In this document: in pieces, positions 40,051 to 49,294 of the stretch
How positions within the stretch are numbered: the first letter of the stretch is position 1
Layout: every line of letters begins with the position of its first letter
NCBI GenBank assembly: GCA_000333855.2
Contig: CM007340.1
Span: 184,261-248,260 of the forward strand
Direction of reading: 5' to 3'
Source: Endotrypanum monterogeii
Taxonomy: Eukaryota > Euglenozoa > Kinetoplastea > Trypanosomatida > Trypanosomatidae
Length of the DNA stretch: 64,000 bases
Program-made: the position numbers and the translations under genes
The notes under the pieces: model-generated
What the model saw: only the letters and a program-made list of their open reading frames with translations
Database searches by the model: none
What the model was told of the DNA's origin: nothing

Positions 40051-40970
40051 CGGGGTGAGTGGTGCTACGCATTTTTTTCCCCCCTCTCTGACTAGCCACT
40101 ACGCTGACGTGGTTCAGGCAATCATTCTGCACACTCTCACGTACACACGCTGCCTCCTCTCGCTTTCTTTTTTTTTTCTTTACTAAGTGTTCGATTATTG
40201 TGGTAACGGTCTGTTTAATGGAGTGAGGGCTTCATCAACTCTTCGGATAACATTCGGTGTGTGAATTCGTGTGCGTGTATGTATGTGGGTACATATGTGG
40301 GTACAGCCACGTTACCTTCCGTTTTGTATTTTGGTTTTAAAATAGGGGGAGAGACAAAAAGAGTGAAGAATTCTGAACGACGGTGGCGAGAGAGGATTGT
40401 TATTTGTGTGTATCCTGTAACGAATAAACGCTACACGCAATTCCCATTACCTCCCCCTAATTCCTTCTTTCTCTCTATAAAAAAAAATACACGCACACAC
40501 ACACACAAAAAAAAAAAAAACTGTCACTGAATACCGTAAAGAAGACAGAACATGGACAGATATGGGGGGGGGCCGAGAGGGAGTGGCAGATGGGGGGGTA
40601 TCAACTTCGCTAGCCTCAATTAATAGGGTTATATCGACGCGCCACCGCGTCCTCGTCTCTCTCCCCCCTTCTCTCCACCCGGTCCGTTGACAGCGACTAA
40701 TGTCACGTGCTTGCAGGTCAGTGTCGAGCGTGAATAGGATGGCTTTCCGCCCTCCAGCTCCTCGTGTACAGTGTCGCCGTCACTCACCTTCACCCCCTTG
40801 GCCAAGCATTCCCCTTCCCCCCCCCCCCCGGTTATGTGTATATTTGTGTCTGCCTTTCGTCTCCTGAACAGAAGTGAAAATCGAATTCAATTAGTCGCAC
40901 ATAAACACTTCATCCATCCCCCATCAATCAGCCTTATTTTTTGCGCTTTAGAAGCATAGACGCACACAAT

Positions 40971-41008
<38 letters not shown>

Positions 41009-41078
41009 CATATACAGACATACAGTTCTGTTCATATCCCCTGTGCCGCCTTGTACCTGCTCAGTACTGCCGAGAAAG

Positions 41079-41117
<39 letters not shown>

Positions 41118-41419
41118 TTGTGTATGTGTGCAATTATATCAGACGCCACCAAAAGAGGTAAGCCCGTGTTTGAACGCCACCACCACCACCCCCACCACCA
41201 AAAAAAAAGAATTTCTCCCGAGCGTGGGAAACACTTTTCTCCCCTCCCTCTCTGGTGTCGTACTACTCTGAGGGTGTGTTCACCTGACCGGTCGACTGGA
41301 TATCTATCATTCTTCCCCCCTTCCCCCCTCTCACACACACATACACACACAGACACAGACACAGACACATAACTCTGTGATCAGACTAGAAACCACAGCC
41401 CCACTGCTCGTCGTCAACC
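40051..41419 (+). other. 1.4 kb spacer upstream of PP2A subunit A
   Basis: No gene is supported here. It holds A-runs, (CA)n, G- and C-runs near 40565 and 40818, (CA)n-(TA)n at 40966-41008, (GT)n at 41083-41114, and (CACAGA)-like repeats at 41331-41371 about 50 bases before the ATG. Confidence 0.7.
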
Positions 41420-43216
41420 ATGGAACAGTTCAACTCGGTAAAAACGATGATCGATAACCTCCGATCGGAGGATCCCGAGGCACGCCTGAGTAGCATGCGC
41501 GGTATTCACCTCATCGCCACCACACTAGGCCCAAAGCGTACACGTGAGGAACTTCTCTTGTATCTCACAGACTACCTTGATGACAACGATGAGGTGCTGC
41601 GCGTGTTCGCGAACGCACTGGGAACCATGCTTCCCGAAGTTGGTGGAATAGAATATACCAGCAGCCTCCTGACTCCGCTGGAGATATTAGGTAGTCTGGA
41701 CGAGGTCACCGTGCGCGATGAGGCTGTCGCATCTCTGCAGCACATTGGCAGCCAACTGTTCAACCCTAGTAACCCTGCTGGCAGCGCTAGTGCACCGTCG
41801 GCTGACAACAAACGGAAAGAGTCAAACGTGAAGGCCCAGAGTGATTTTATCGCTATGGTTCGACGCTTAGGTGAGGCGATGCCGCAGTGTCGCAGCACTG
41901 CCTGCTCGCTCATCTCTACTGTATACCCCCGCGCAGACGTCGTGGTGCGCTCTGATTTGATGAAGCTTTTCCAGAAGCTGTGCGAGGACGACGAGATCCT
42001 CGTGCGCCGTGCTGCGTGCATCGCCATGGGTAGACACTTTGCTCATGTACTCGGCCCGAAGGGGTGTCTGGAGCTTGTGCCGATTCTGAACGCCTTTGCG
42101 AAGGATGAGAGCGACGGGGTGCGCCTGCAGGCAGTGGTGACGTGTGCGTCCCTTCTAAAGGAACTCCCTGAGACACAGCACTCCGCTATCCTTCTGGCGG
42201 TTCGCTCGCTCTCGTCCGATAGCTCGTGGCGGGTTCGCTACATGACGGCAGACGCTCTGGGATCCCTCGCGGCCGCTCTTTCCCCACCAGACGTTGTCAA
42301 GTACGCCGTGCCCGTGTTTCGTTCCCTCTGCCAAGACTCAGAGCCAGAGATCCGCGCAGCAGCGGTCTTCAATATGGCCAATGTGCTCACCGCTTGCCGT
42401 GACGCAACCGGCAAGAAGGATATCCTGGTGACAGGAACTCGGCTAGTCACCGACGATGTGAGTCATGTTCGCATGAGCCTTGCGAGCGCAGTGCTCAAGT
42501 CGGTGGCACACGTGGCAAAGGACTTGTGGGGCACTACCATCGTTCCGGCGTGCACCGCACTGCTGCGAGACGCGGAGGCTGATGTGCGGTTGGCACTCGT
42601 TTCGGGTTTTAGTACCATGGGTAACACTCCGGAGGCGAAAGAGCTGGCACCGAGTTTGATCCCTGTAGTCATTAATTTGGCTTCAGATATGAAGTGGCGT
42701 GTGCGAGAGGTGGTCGTGGCACAAGTGCCGTACATCATCACCTCGTTGGGGCGGAGCGCAGAGGAAGTGCTGCAGGTGTGTGTTGGCCGTCTGACAGACC
42801 GCGTGGCTGCGATTCGTAACGCCGCGGTGCAGTCATGCTGCAAGCTTGTCACAGAGCACGGCAGTGCCTGGGCCGCCTCGACGCTGCTGCCACAGGTGCA
42901 ACACCTGGTCACCGACACTAATTATCTCCACCGAGTGGCGCTTTGTCATCTCTACGGAGCCCTTGCCAACGTTGCGGCCTTTGACCCTGCCACATGCGAG
43001 GTGGCGGTGTGGCCACATCTCTTGATGTTGCAGCAGGATACTGTGCCGAATGTCCGTTTGAATGTCGCCAAGGCAATCGTAGCGCTCAGCCGTGCTGAGA
43101 AAATCTCCGCACGATTAGCGAAGCCTGCACTGGTGACCCTCAGCGAAGACCCCGAGGCGGACGTGCGCGACGCTGCGGTGGAAGCCTCGCCGCCCAAGTC
43201 AGTTCTACTGAAGTAG
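41420..43216 (+). CDS. Protein phosphatase 2A scaffold subunit A (PR65), HEAT repeats
   Basis: PR65/A is the curved HEAT-repeat scaffold that joins the PP2A catalytic C subunit to a regulatory B subunit. The 598 residues match the family length (about 590) and are repetitive throughout: VRRAACIAMGRHFAHVLG, VRLQAVVTCASLLKELP, WRVRYMTADALGSLAAAL, IRAAAVFNMANVL, VRMSLASAVLKSVAHVAKD and IRNAAVQSCCKLV all fit the HEAT helix pattern with its conserved Asp/Val-Arg turn. About fifteen repeats cover the whole chain, with a short Ser/Ala-rich insert near residues 118-135. There is no sign of damage. The ATG at 41420 is followed directly by the first repeat. It could in principle be another HEAT protein, but length and repeat quality favour PP2A-A. 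Confidence 0.94.
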   Translation: MEQFNSVKTMIDNLRSEDPEARLSSMRGIHLIATTLGPKRTREELLLYLTDYLDDNDEVLRVFANALGTMLPEVGGIEYTSSLLTPLEILGSLDEVTVRDEAVASLQHIGSQLFNPSNPAGSASAPSADNKRKESNVKAQSDFIAMVRRLGEAMPQCRSTACSLISTVYPRADVVVRSDLMKLFQKLCEDDEILVRRAACIAMGRHFAHVLGPKGCLELVPILNAFAKDESDGVRLQAVVTCASLLKELPETQHSAILLAVRSLSSDSSWRVRYMTADALGSLAAALSPPDVVKYAVPVFRSLCQDSEPEIRAAAVFNMANVLTACRDATGKKDILVTGTRLVTDDVSHVRMSLASAVLKSVAHVAKDLWGTTIVPACTALLRDAEADVRLALVSGFSTMGNTPEAKELAPSLIPVVINLASDMKWRVREVVVAQVPYIITSLGRSAEEVLQVCVGRLTDRVAAIRNAAVQSCCKLVTEHGSAWAASTLLPQVQHLVTDTNYLHRVALCHLYGALANVAAFDPATCEVAVWPHLLMLQQDTVPNVRLNVAKAIVALSRAEKISARLAKPALVTLSEDPEADVRDAAVEASPPKSVLLK

Positions 43217-44467
43217 GAGGAGAAAAAAAAAAGGAAGGGGAAGGAAACAGCAAAGGGATGGCAGTGGAGGTTGGGGGGATCGGCGAGGCAAAAGCCGTAT
43301 GTTTGTTTATAATATTATATATTATATATGTATATATATATATATAATATATAATATAATAAGCATATCTACTTTTTCTCGCTGCAGCTTGTAAGGGGGT
43401 GATAGATAACATTTCTCTCAGACTACAATGACATGTGTAGTCGACCTGTGCGCCTCCCACCAGCTGTGGTTTTGCCGAGAAAGGAAAAAAAGAGGAGAAA
43501 AACTATTAAAACACGTACATCTCCCATGATTCAGCTTGGGTGCTCCACAACATAATGACTGCGTTAGCGGGAAATCAAATAGAAAAGTAAAAAAAAAGGA
43601 CCAACATAGTGCTACTCTGATACATGGTTGTATGTGCATAGGTTTTCTGTGCGCTCCTTCTTCTCCCCCCTTTCGTTTTCGTGCGGTCTATGTTGTTGGG
43701 AGCTTCACTCTGAATTTTTTAGTTCTCTGTGATTTTATCGGTGTGTGTGTGCATGTGTGTGTGTGTGTGTGTGTCTTTGGGGTGTTAAGGAGTAGACCCC
43801 CCCCATTCCATTCTCCTTCCCCTCCAGTCGCACCACTCTGCGTTTTCTTGATAGGAGCTCTCCTAGTTTGCTTCCCAGGTGCTTAGGGGGCTCATATTTT
43901 TTCTTCTTGCGGTTTTTTTTATTTATTGGTTGTTGTTGTTGTTGTTGTTGTGATGGTAGTGGTTCTCAGCGGGTCGCCTTCGCATCGGCTGCTGCATTCT
44001 TTCCTTTCTACTTCTTCTCCCCTTCCTCAATCTCCGTGGATATTGGGAGAAAGGGACTACCTAGCGAAGCTGCGATGCCCGGGATGACGGACAACGACGC
44101 CCGGTGGAGGGGAGGGGCGGACGGCGGAGTAACATTTGTTTCCCTCACCCCCACACCCCTCGCTTAGTTGTCATCTGTCGTTCTCTCAGTGAGGAAGAGG
44201 GGCGAGGCTTGTGCAAGGCATACGCAAAATTATAGTGTCGAAGAAAAGGAAGTGAAAGCTCGGCGTACATGGCGGGCAGAGAGCGATGAGGCGTGGCCTA
44301 GAGACCCCCCCCCCCCGAAAAAAAAAAAAACGACTTCCAGTAGAGTTTTCTCTTCCGCAGGAGGCGTTTTTTTTTTTTCGATCATCTTAATTTTGCTTCC
44401 CACTGTCTGAGTGGGGAAAGAAGGGATTCATCTCTAGATCCCCTCGTCTGCAACACTGAGCTATTTT

Positions 44468-44473
44468 TATCTA

Positions 44474-44511
<38 letters not shown>

Positions 44512-44517
44512 TAGATA
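44468..44517. repeat. 50-bp imperfect A/T palindrome
   Basis: The arms TATCTAATATATA and TATATATTAGATA bracket a (TA)n core with one central G. The non-repeat ends (TATCTAA/TTAGATA) make it more than a simple (TA)n tract. It could extrude as a cruciform. Confidence 0.8.
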
Positions 44518-45267
44518 CAGGTATATAGATAATACATGACGACAATGTCAGAGATGTTGCAATAGTTAAAAGAAAGGCGGAAGTCTGTCGAGCAGCCCCC
44601 CTTCCCCCCCCCCCCCCATCACCGCCTTCAGGCTGACTTGTACATCTTTCTCATCTATTGGCTCCTCGTCCCCCCCCCGCTTTTTTCCCCTTTCTGTTTA
44701 CATGATCTTATTTTTTGCTGTTATTCCCATTTGTGTGTGTGTGTGTGTGTGTCCCTACACCGTCACCTATCTATGTCTCCGTGATGTTCTTTGCCTGGTA
44801 ATGTGCACGAATACTTCGATCCGTTCATGGGCTGGAGTGAGCGTCGTCGGCACTTGAGGTGTCCCCCTAGCCCTAACTCCTCCACACCCACCCACCCACC
44901 CCCCTCCCCCTAATCGTTGGCCTTGTCTTCTTTTCCTGAATCACCACAGGTCACCTCTTTCGCTCTCGCTCGACTGCATCACCGGATGTGTTTGTGTGTG
45001 TGGGTGGGGGGGGTATAGTATTCACGGTCTGTCGTTCGAGACTCTCGACTCGTATAAAATCATACCTACACACAAGTGTCTCCAAAATCGCCCAACACCC
45101 ATCACAGAAGCCAGAATCGATCTCGCATAATAATCATTAAAAGAAGTAGAAGCAAGGCGCAGCCGTCAGATCATATCCCGTCTCACCCCCTCACCGTACC
45201 TTACACCAAAGGCATTCAAGGGCCTACGCCTACGTGCGAACACAGGACACATACCAAGTGCATTTAG

Positions 45268-45289
45268 CCTTCCTCGTCTTGTGCTTTAG
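45268..45289 (+). promoter_or_regulatory. Trans-splice acceptor of the 45310 gene
   Basis: A pyrimidine tract (45268-45287) ends in TTTAG with AG at 45288-45289, 20 bases before the ATG at 45310. Confidence 0.6.
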
Positions 45290-45309
45290 GTGATAGATCC
45301 GCCTTTAAA

Positions 45310-46053
45310 ATGCTGCACCGCACACTCGTCCGCTGTAACAGACCCAAAGGGCCTCCCGGGCTCAGGCCCGGGAGGGAGTACCGCCTCACTGTTCCCTACC
45401 GCAGTGAGGTGACGATGATTCGGCAGGTGGGCGTCAAAAAGTTTAACAGCAACATCCGTGAGCTTTTCAAAAAACCACTCGAGCAGAACAACATCAAGGC
45501 CATCCCGCGTGATTTGGGGGAGCTTCCGCGCAATTATGTCATGAAGCTACTCTTCTTTCACCAGCCCATTCGCCTGCTTGACCTTTGGGAGATGTGCAAG
45601 CAACACGACGACGTTCCCCTCGACTCCGCTCGACATCTCCGCCTGGTGTTGAAGATCGCCAAGCTACAAAAATGGGTGTATGCGGAGAAGAATCAAACAA
45701 ACAACCTTTACTATTATTACGTCCATCAAAGTCGAGTCCAAGAGGTTCAGCAGATGGTGCGACAGGAGGAGGTCAAAAAACGCTCGCGCGAAGCACAGGA
45801 AAAAGAACAACTGATTCGTAACGAGGAGGAGCGTCAGGCACACGAGGCGCAGAGCCTCGATGATCGTGTTGTTGCCCTACAGAATGCGCTGGTGAGCAAC
45901 ATGGGTCACATACGTGCTTTTGATCCAGCGTTTGTAGACTCTAAGCCCTATGTCATGGATTCCGGCGCGGTGAACTGTGCCTGGCATTGGGAAGGGGCAC
46001 TCAACGCGGCAAATCAGAAAGCCTCTTCGCATACCGACGGGGGTCAAAAGTAA
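45310..46053 (+). CDS. Conserved-looking hypothetical protein, probably mitochondrial
   Basis: The 247-aa product starts with a basic, Arg-rich leader without acidic residues (MLHRTLVRCNRPKGPPGLRP), which would serve as a mitochondrial presequence. The body (residues about 40-140) is a compact helical domain, with LPRNYVMKLLFFHQPIRLLD and LRLVLKIAKLQKWVYAEKN, possibly winged-helix-like. A charged helix follows (about 148-185, rich in Glu, Gln, Arg and Lys) and then a short tail. This layout is common in trypanosomatid mitochondrial ribosomal proteins, but I cannot assign a name, and that role is inference. The start is supported by the acceptor 20 bases upstream. No neighbour gives a functional clue. 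Confidence 0.85.
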   Translation: MLHRTLVRCNRPKGPPGLRPGREYRLTVPYRSEVTMIRQVGVKKFNSNIRELFKKPLEQNNIKAIPRDLGELPRNYVMKLLFFHQPIRLLDLWEMCKQHDDVPLDSARHLRLVLKIAKLQKWVYAEKNQTNNLYYYYVHQSRVQEVQQMVRQEEVKKRSREAQEKEQLIRNEEERQAHEAQSLDDRVVALQNALVSNMGHIRAFDPAFVDSKPYVMDSGAVNCAWHWEGALNAANQKASSHTDGGQK

Positions 46054-46476
46054 TGAACGGAGTGTGTACTAGTACTGCCCACCTATTTTTTTTTCCGAAT
46101 CACACTCGCAGAGAACCTCTTTTTTTAGTTCACCAAGGTATTTGTCTGCAGTCCGTCCGTCAAGTAACGGATGCGGAGAAATCTGAACAGTATGGGCTGG
46201 TGAACAACTAGTCTCCTCCCGCCCGCCGCTGACTAGTCACCCTGCACTCCTCCTCGGCTTCCTCTGTTGCATACAAGATTTTTTTTATTTTTGCGGGAGG
46301 GGGTCGCTGTGGTGCGAGTTTGTTGGAAGTGGCTGTGATCGCTTATTTGGTGTTGTCTTTTCTGAGTGTGTGTGTGTGTGTGTTGTGTGTGTGTGTGTGG
46401 TCTCATCAACTCTGCTTCGTAAAAGATCTTGCTGCAATGTCTTTGATAAACAGTCGTCAACACAACAAAAGAAATA
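46054..46476 (+). other. Spacer upstream of dispersed repeat copy 1
   Basis: No gene is seen. It contains T-runs and a (GT)n tract at about 46369-46399. It probably includes the 3' UTR of the 45310 gene. Confidence 0.65.
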
Positions 46477-47036
46477 GAGGGACCACGTCGGGCAATGACA
46501 GGGACAGGTGGTTTGGGCAGAAGAGGCCGAGGTGGTAGAGGGTATCCACACACGGGTGTCGGTGTGTGAGTGGGGGTCCCACCATGCGCTAGGGCGAGGA
46601 TGTGGAGAGGCACCACAAGACCGAGCAGGTATGGCGGCTCCCCTTTGGCAGGCACACACTGCCGTGGAGAGGGAGAGTGCAGTGCCCCTTCCCGTGCAGA
46701 CACCCGGGCGGCCCCCCCCCCCCCCGCTCCCTCTGTGGCCTCAGAAACACACACATACACATACACATGCACACCTGTAACGTGTGCTGCAAAGCGGCTG
46801 CGGCGGGCGAGCGCGGCCGCTATGGTAAGCCGTTGGGTTTGGGGAAGGAACCCACCTCCCACCCCTCCCNNNNNNNNNNCTCTACCTCCCACCCTTCCTG
46901 CTTCCGCCCCGTCTGTTATGTCGCAGCCGCAGGTCCTCGTCTCCACCATGCATCTCTACGGATAGGCAGAGAGAGACTGGGTGGATGCCTGGATCGCCTT
47001 CCCACCCCCTTCCCGGTTACGGAGTATGTCCGGTGG
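46477..47036. repeat. SIDER-like dispersed repeat, copy 1 (interrupted by Ns)
   Basis: This block is nearly identical to 59797-60324. It starts GAGGGACCACGTCGGGCAAT and ends GGAGTATGTCCGGTGG in both copies. It differs by a few substitutions, the length of a C-run, and extra bases plus ten Ns at 46870-46879. No intact coding frame is likely: the frames in it are short and carried only by the repeat. The size, spacer location and dispersed nature fit Leishmania SIDER retroposons, known to influence mRNA stability from 3' UTRs. I could not find a clear target-site duplication or poly(A), so family and orientation are inferences. Confidence 0.75.
46870..46879. other. Assembly gap (10 Ns)
   Basis: Ten Ns lie inside repeat copy 1. 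Flanking bases repeat each other (CACCTCCCACCC before, TACCTCCCACCC after), and copy 2 has the sequence without interruption, so this looks like a scaffold join over a repeat and not missing unique DNA. Confidence 0.95.
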
Positions 47037-47557
47037 CACGCCAATTTCCGTGCGCTAAAGTCTATCATTGTCATGAGAACAGAGGAGAGTGGCTGGGAGA
47101 AAGAAGAAATGAACAAAAAAAAAATAAGATCGGAAAACTTGACTGGTGTGGCGAGACAACTTGTCAGTTTTAGGAATTTCCTCTACGCCCCCCTGCGCGT
47201 CTGCGTCTACCCTTTGCTTCACCCCTCCCAGACACACACACACGCAGACACACACACGCAGACATCACGGTGTATGGTGTGTGTGAATGTGTGTTTTTGT
47301 TTCTTTTGAGGGGGACGCTCCTGACGCTTTAATCTCTCTCTTTCTCGCTCTATTCCACGGTATGCCCCTCCCTTTTTTTTGTTTTTTTGTTTTCTAAAAT
47401 ACCGGTATTGCACTCCTTTAAATATTTGTATCCGCGTTGCGATCGCTTCTTTTTTTTTTCTTTACTTTTAGTGTGTGTATGCCCTCAGTATACACGTATA
47501 TATATATATATATATATATTATTATTATTATTATTATTATTATTTGGCGCCATAAGA
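47037..47557 (+). other. Spacer and 5' UTR upstream of the Hikeshi-like gene
   Basis: No gene is supported here. It has (CA)n near 47231-47256, the splice acceptor at 47470-47471, (TA)n at about 47499-47518 and (TTA)n at about 47519-47544, ending 14 bases before the ATG. Confidence 0.7.
47448..47471 (+). promoter_or_regulatory. Trans-splice acceptor of the Hikeshi-like gene
   Basis: An almost pure T/C tract is followed by TTTTAG, with AG at 47470-47471. This gives an 87-base leader that contains the (TA)n and (TTA)n repeats. Confidence 0.65.
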
Positions 47558-48205
47558 ATGCAGTGGCAGCCCCCGACCCCAGAGCTGGCAGCCTTTTATA
47601 CGAGTCCGTCTAGCAGTACACCGCCGCCTCTGTTTGGGGTGATCATCCCCGGCAACCCGGTGCAGACCAATATCTCACCCGTCGATGCAGGGCGGTGGAC
47701 GATCAGCCTAGGTGTGGCACCGGAAAGCTTCGTCGTGTTCCTCACGATGTCAGAGCCGCTGCCGCCCTGCTACGGCGTTGGTCTCTTCCTTGCCCGTGAG
47801 GACACCATGGGCTTCCAGTACGTCGGCTCCCTCACCCGAGAGCGGGCGAGCGCCATCGTCAAGGTTCCTGCGATTTTTCTGAGCCCCGCACAGCCGATTC
47901 ATATCGTCCTTGGACTCGCACTGGAGCGCGAGGAAGAGCTCCAGAACCTCGGACGCACACGGGAGCAGCCCCTGTATCAGTCGGAGGCGGCTACAAAGAT
48001 CGCTATTGCTGAGCGGATTCTTGAGGATTTGTATAGCTTTGTTCTGAGCTACGCGCGCTCCCTTACCCCGGGCAGCGACTGTAGTATTGGTGACCTCAGC
48101 TCGAGCGAGGGTGGAGATTATGTTCTCATGCCCGCCTCTTTTATGGACAAATGGCGATCACGCGTACACAAGAAAATTACCAAGGATGACGCCTTCTGGT
48201 TGTAG
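47558..48205 (+). CDS. Hikeshi/OPI10 homologue
   Basis: Hikeshi (yeast Opi10) carries Hsp70 into the nucleus under heat stress and binds FG-nucleoporins. The 215-aa product has the family order: an N-terminal FGVIIPGNPVQTNISPVDAG segment, FVVFLTMSEPLPPCYGVGLF, the beta-strand FQYVGSLTRERASAIVKVP, then IHIVLGLALEREEELQNLG, and a C-terminal helix pair ending in MDKWRSRVHKKITKDDAFWL, where the W-x-R and final FW/L residues are typical. Length is close to the usual 200. The ATG at 47558 is preceded by a (TTA)n tract, so upstream codons are repeat-encoded. The protein appears intact. A DnaJ co-chaperone lies 46 kb upstream, but that does not indicate a functional cluster. Confidence 0.92.
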   Translation: MQWQPPTPELAAFYTSPSSSTPPPLFGVIIPGNPVQTNISPVDAGRWTISLGVAPESFVVFLTMSEPLPPCYGVGLFLAREDTMGFQYVGSLTRERASAIVKVPAIFLSPAQPIHIVLGLALEREEELQNLGRTREQPLYQSEAATKIAIAERILEDLYSFVLSYARSLTPGSDCSIGDLSSSEGGDYVLMPASFMDKWRSRVHKKITKDDAFWL

Positions 48206-49243
48206 CACTGAGCTCGAGCCCGAGAGAGAGAGAGAGAGAGAGAGAGAGCGGGGAGGGTCGGTAGAGGAACAGAGGTTCTGTTAAGAAAAAAGGGAAGTCA
48301 GCCTCGGTACATACAGAATACATGAGGGGAAATGCGGTACACGCATGTGAGCGATACCCGTTCTGCACAGCTTCTCTCTCCACCAGGAATTCTCTCTCCC
48401 ACTCGAGTACACACACACACATACACACCTACGCACACAAACGCTGTCTCGGTCTTCAATTATATTTTTGCGAGGTCACAAAGAAGACAAGAGGGTTGCT
48501 GGACTTGTTGCTCACAGCGGCCCGGCACTCCCCAAGCCATCATCATTATTTCTATAGTTTGTGTGCTCTTGACAATCCGAGGTAATGGTAACATATGATG
48601 GGAGCGCGGCTGCGGCGGTTGAAGTGTGCCGCTACACTCTTATACCCAGCTATCATCCTTTTGTTGCTCCCTGCATGACTTGCGCGATCGCCTCCCACCC
48701 CACCCCCTACTCCACTCCACCTCCGTGAGTGTGAGTGTGTATGTGTTTGTGTGTGTCGGGGGAGGGGAGGGGGGGATGATTGTACACAGACACAAATAAA
48801 CACCCGAAAATGGTGCCTCAAAATCATAAAAAGGAAACAACCGAAAGGAATGCGTTACAGAAAAGGAGGGGGAATGAACACTTGTATTCGACGATGGGAG
48901 GAAGGAGAGAGAAGACGGGAGGGGAGGGGCGAACCCGAAAACTGCACTTTTTTCTTGTGATTGTGATTTTGTGCCTCCTCTCCTCCCTCATTTCTCCTCC
49001 ACAGCGATGTGCCCTTGAGAACAGGTCGACTACTCACATGGTACTCTGACGGCACCCCTCATCAAACCGCTTTTTTCGAAAGACATGCACGGCGCGGTGT
49101 CCTTGCAACACTTTCAGTGTTGATTCACCTCACCTCACCTCCGCTACTCTTCTTCTTCTTATCGTCCTCTTTTTCTCTGCGGCCTACAAAAAAAAAATTC
49201 TTGGCATCGATCCTCCCTCTCTAACTGCTGGTTGTCTGTTACA

Positions 49244-49294
<51 letters not shown>

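Larger units (their letters stand above)
43217..45309 (+). other. 2.1 kb spacer with A/T palindromes
   Basis: No gene is supported here. It has A/T-rich inverted repeats near 43308-43362 and 44468-44517, (GT)n near 43741-43773 and 44734-44752, a (GTT)n tract at about 43928-43951, C-runs at 44309-44318 and 44606-44618, and a (CACC)n-like stretch near 44882-44910. Confidence 0.7.
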
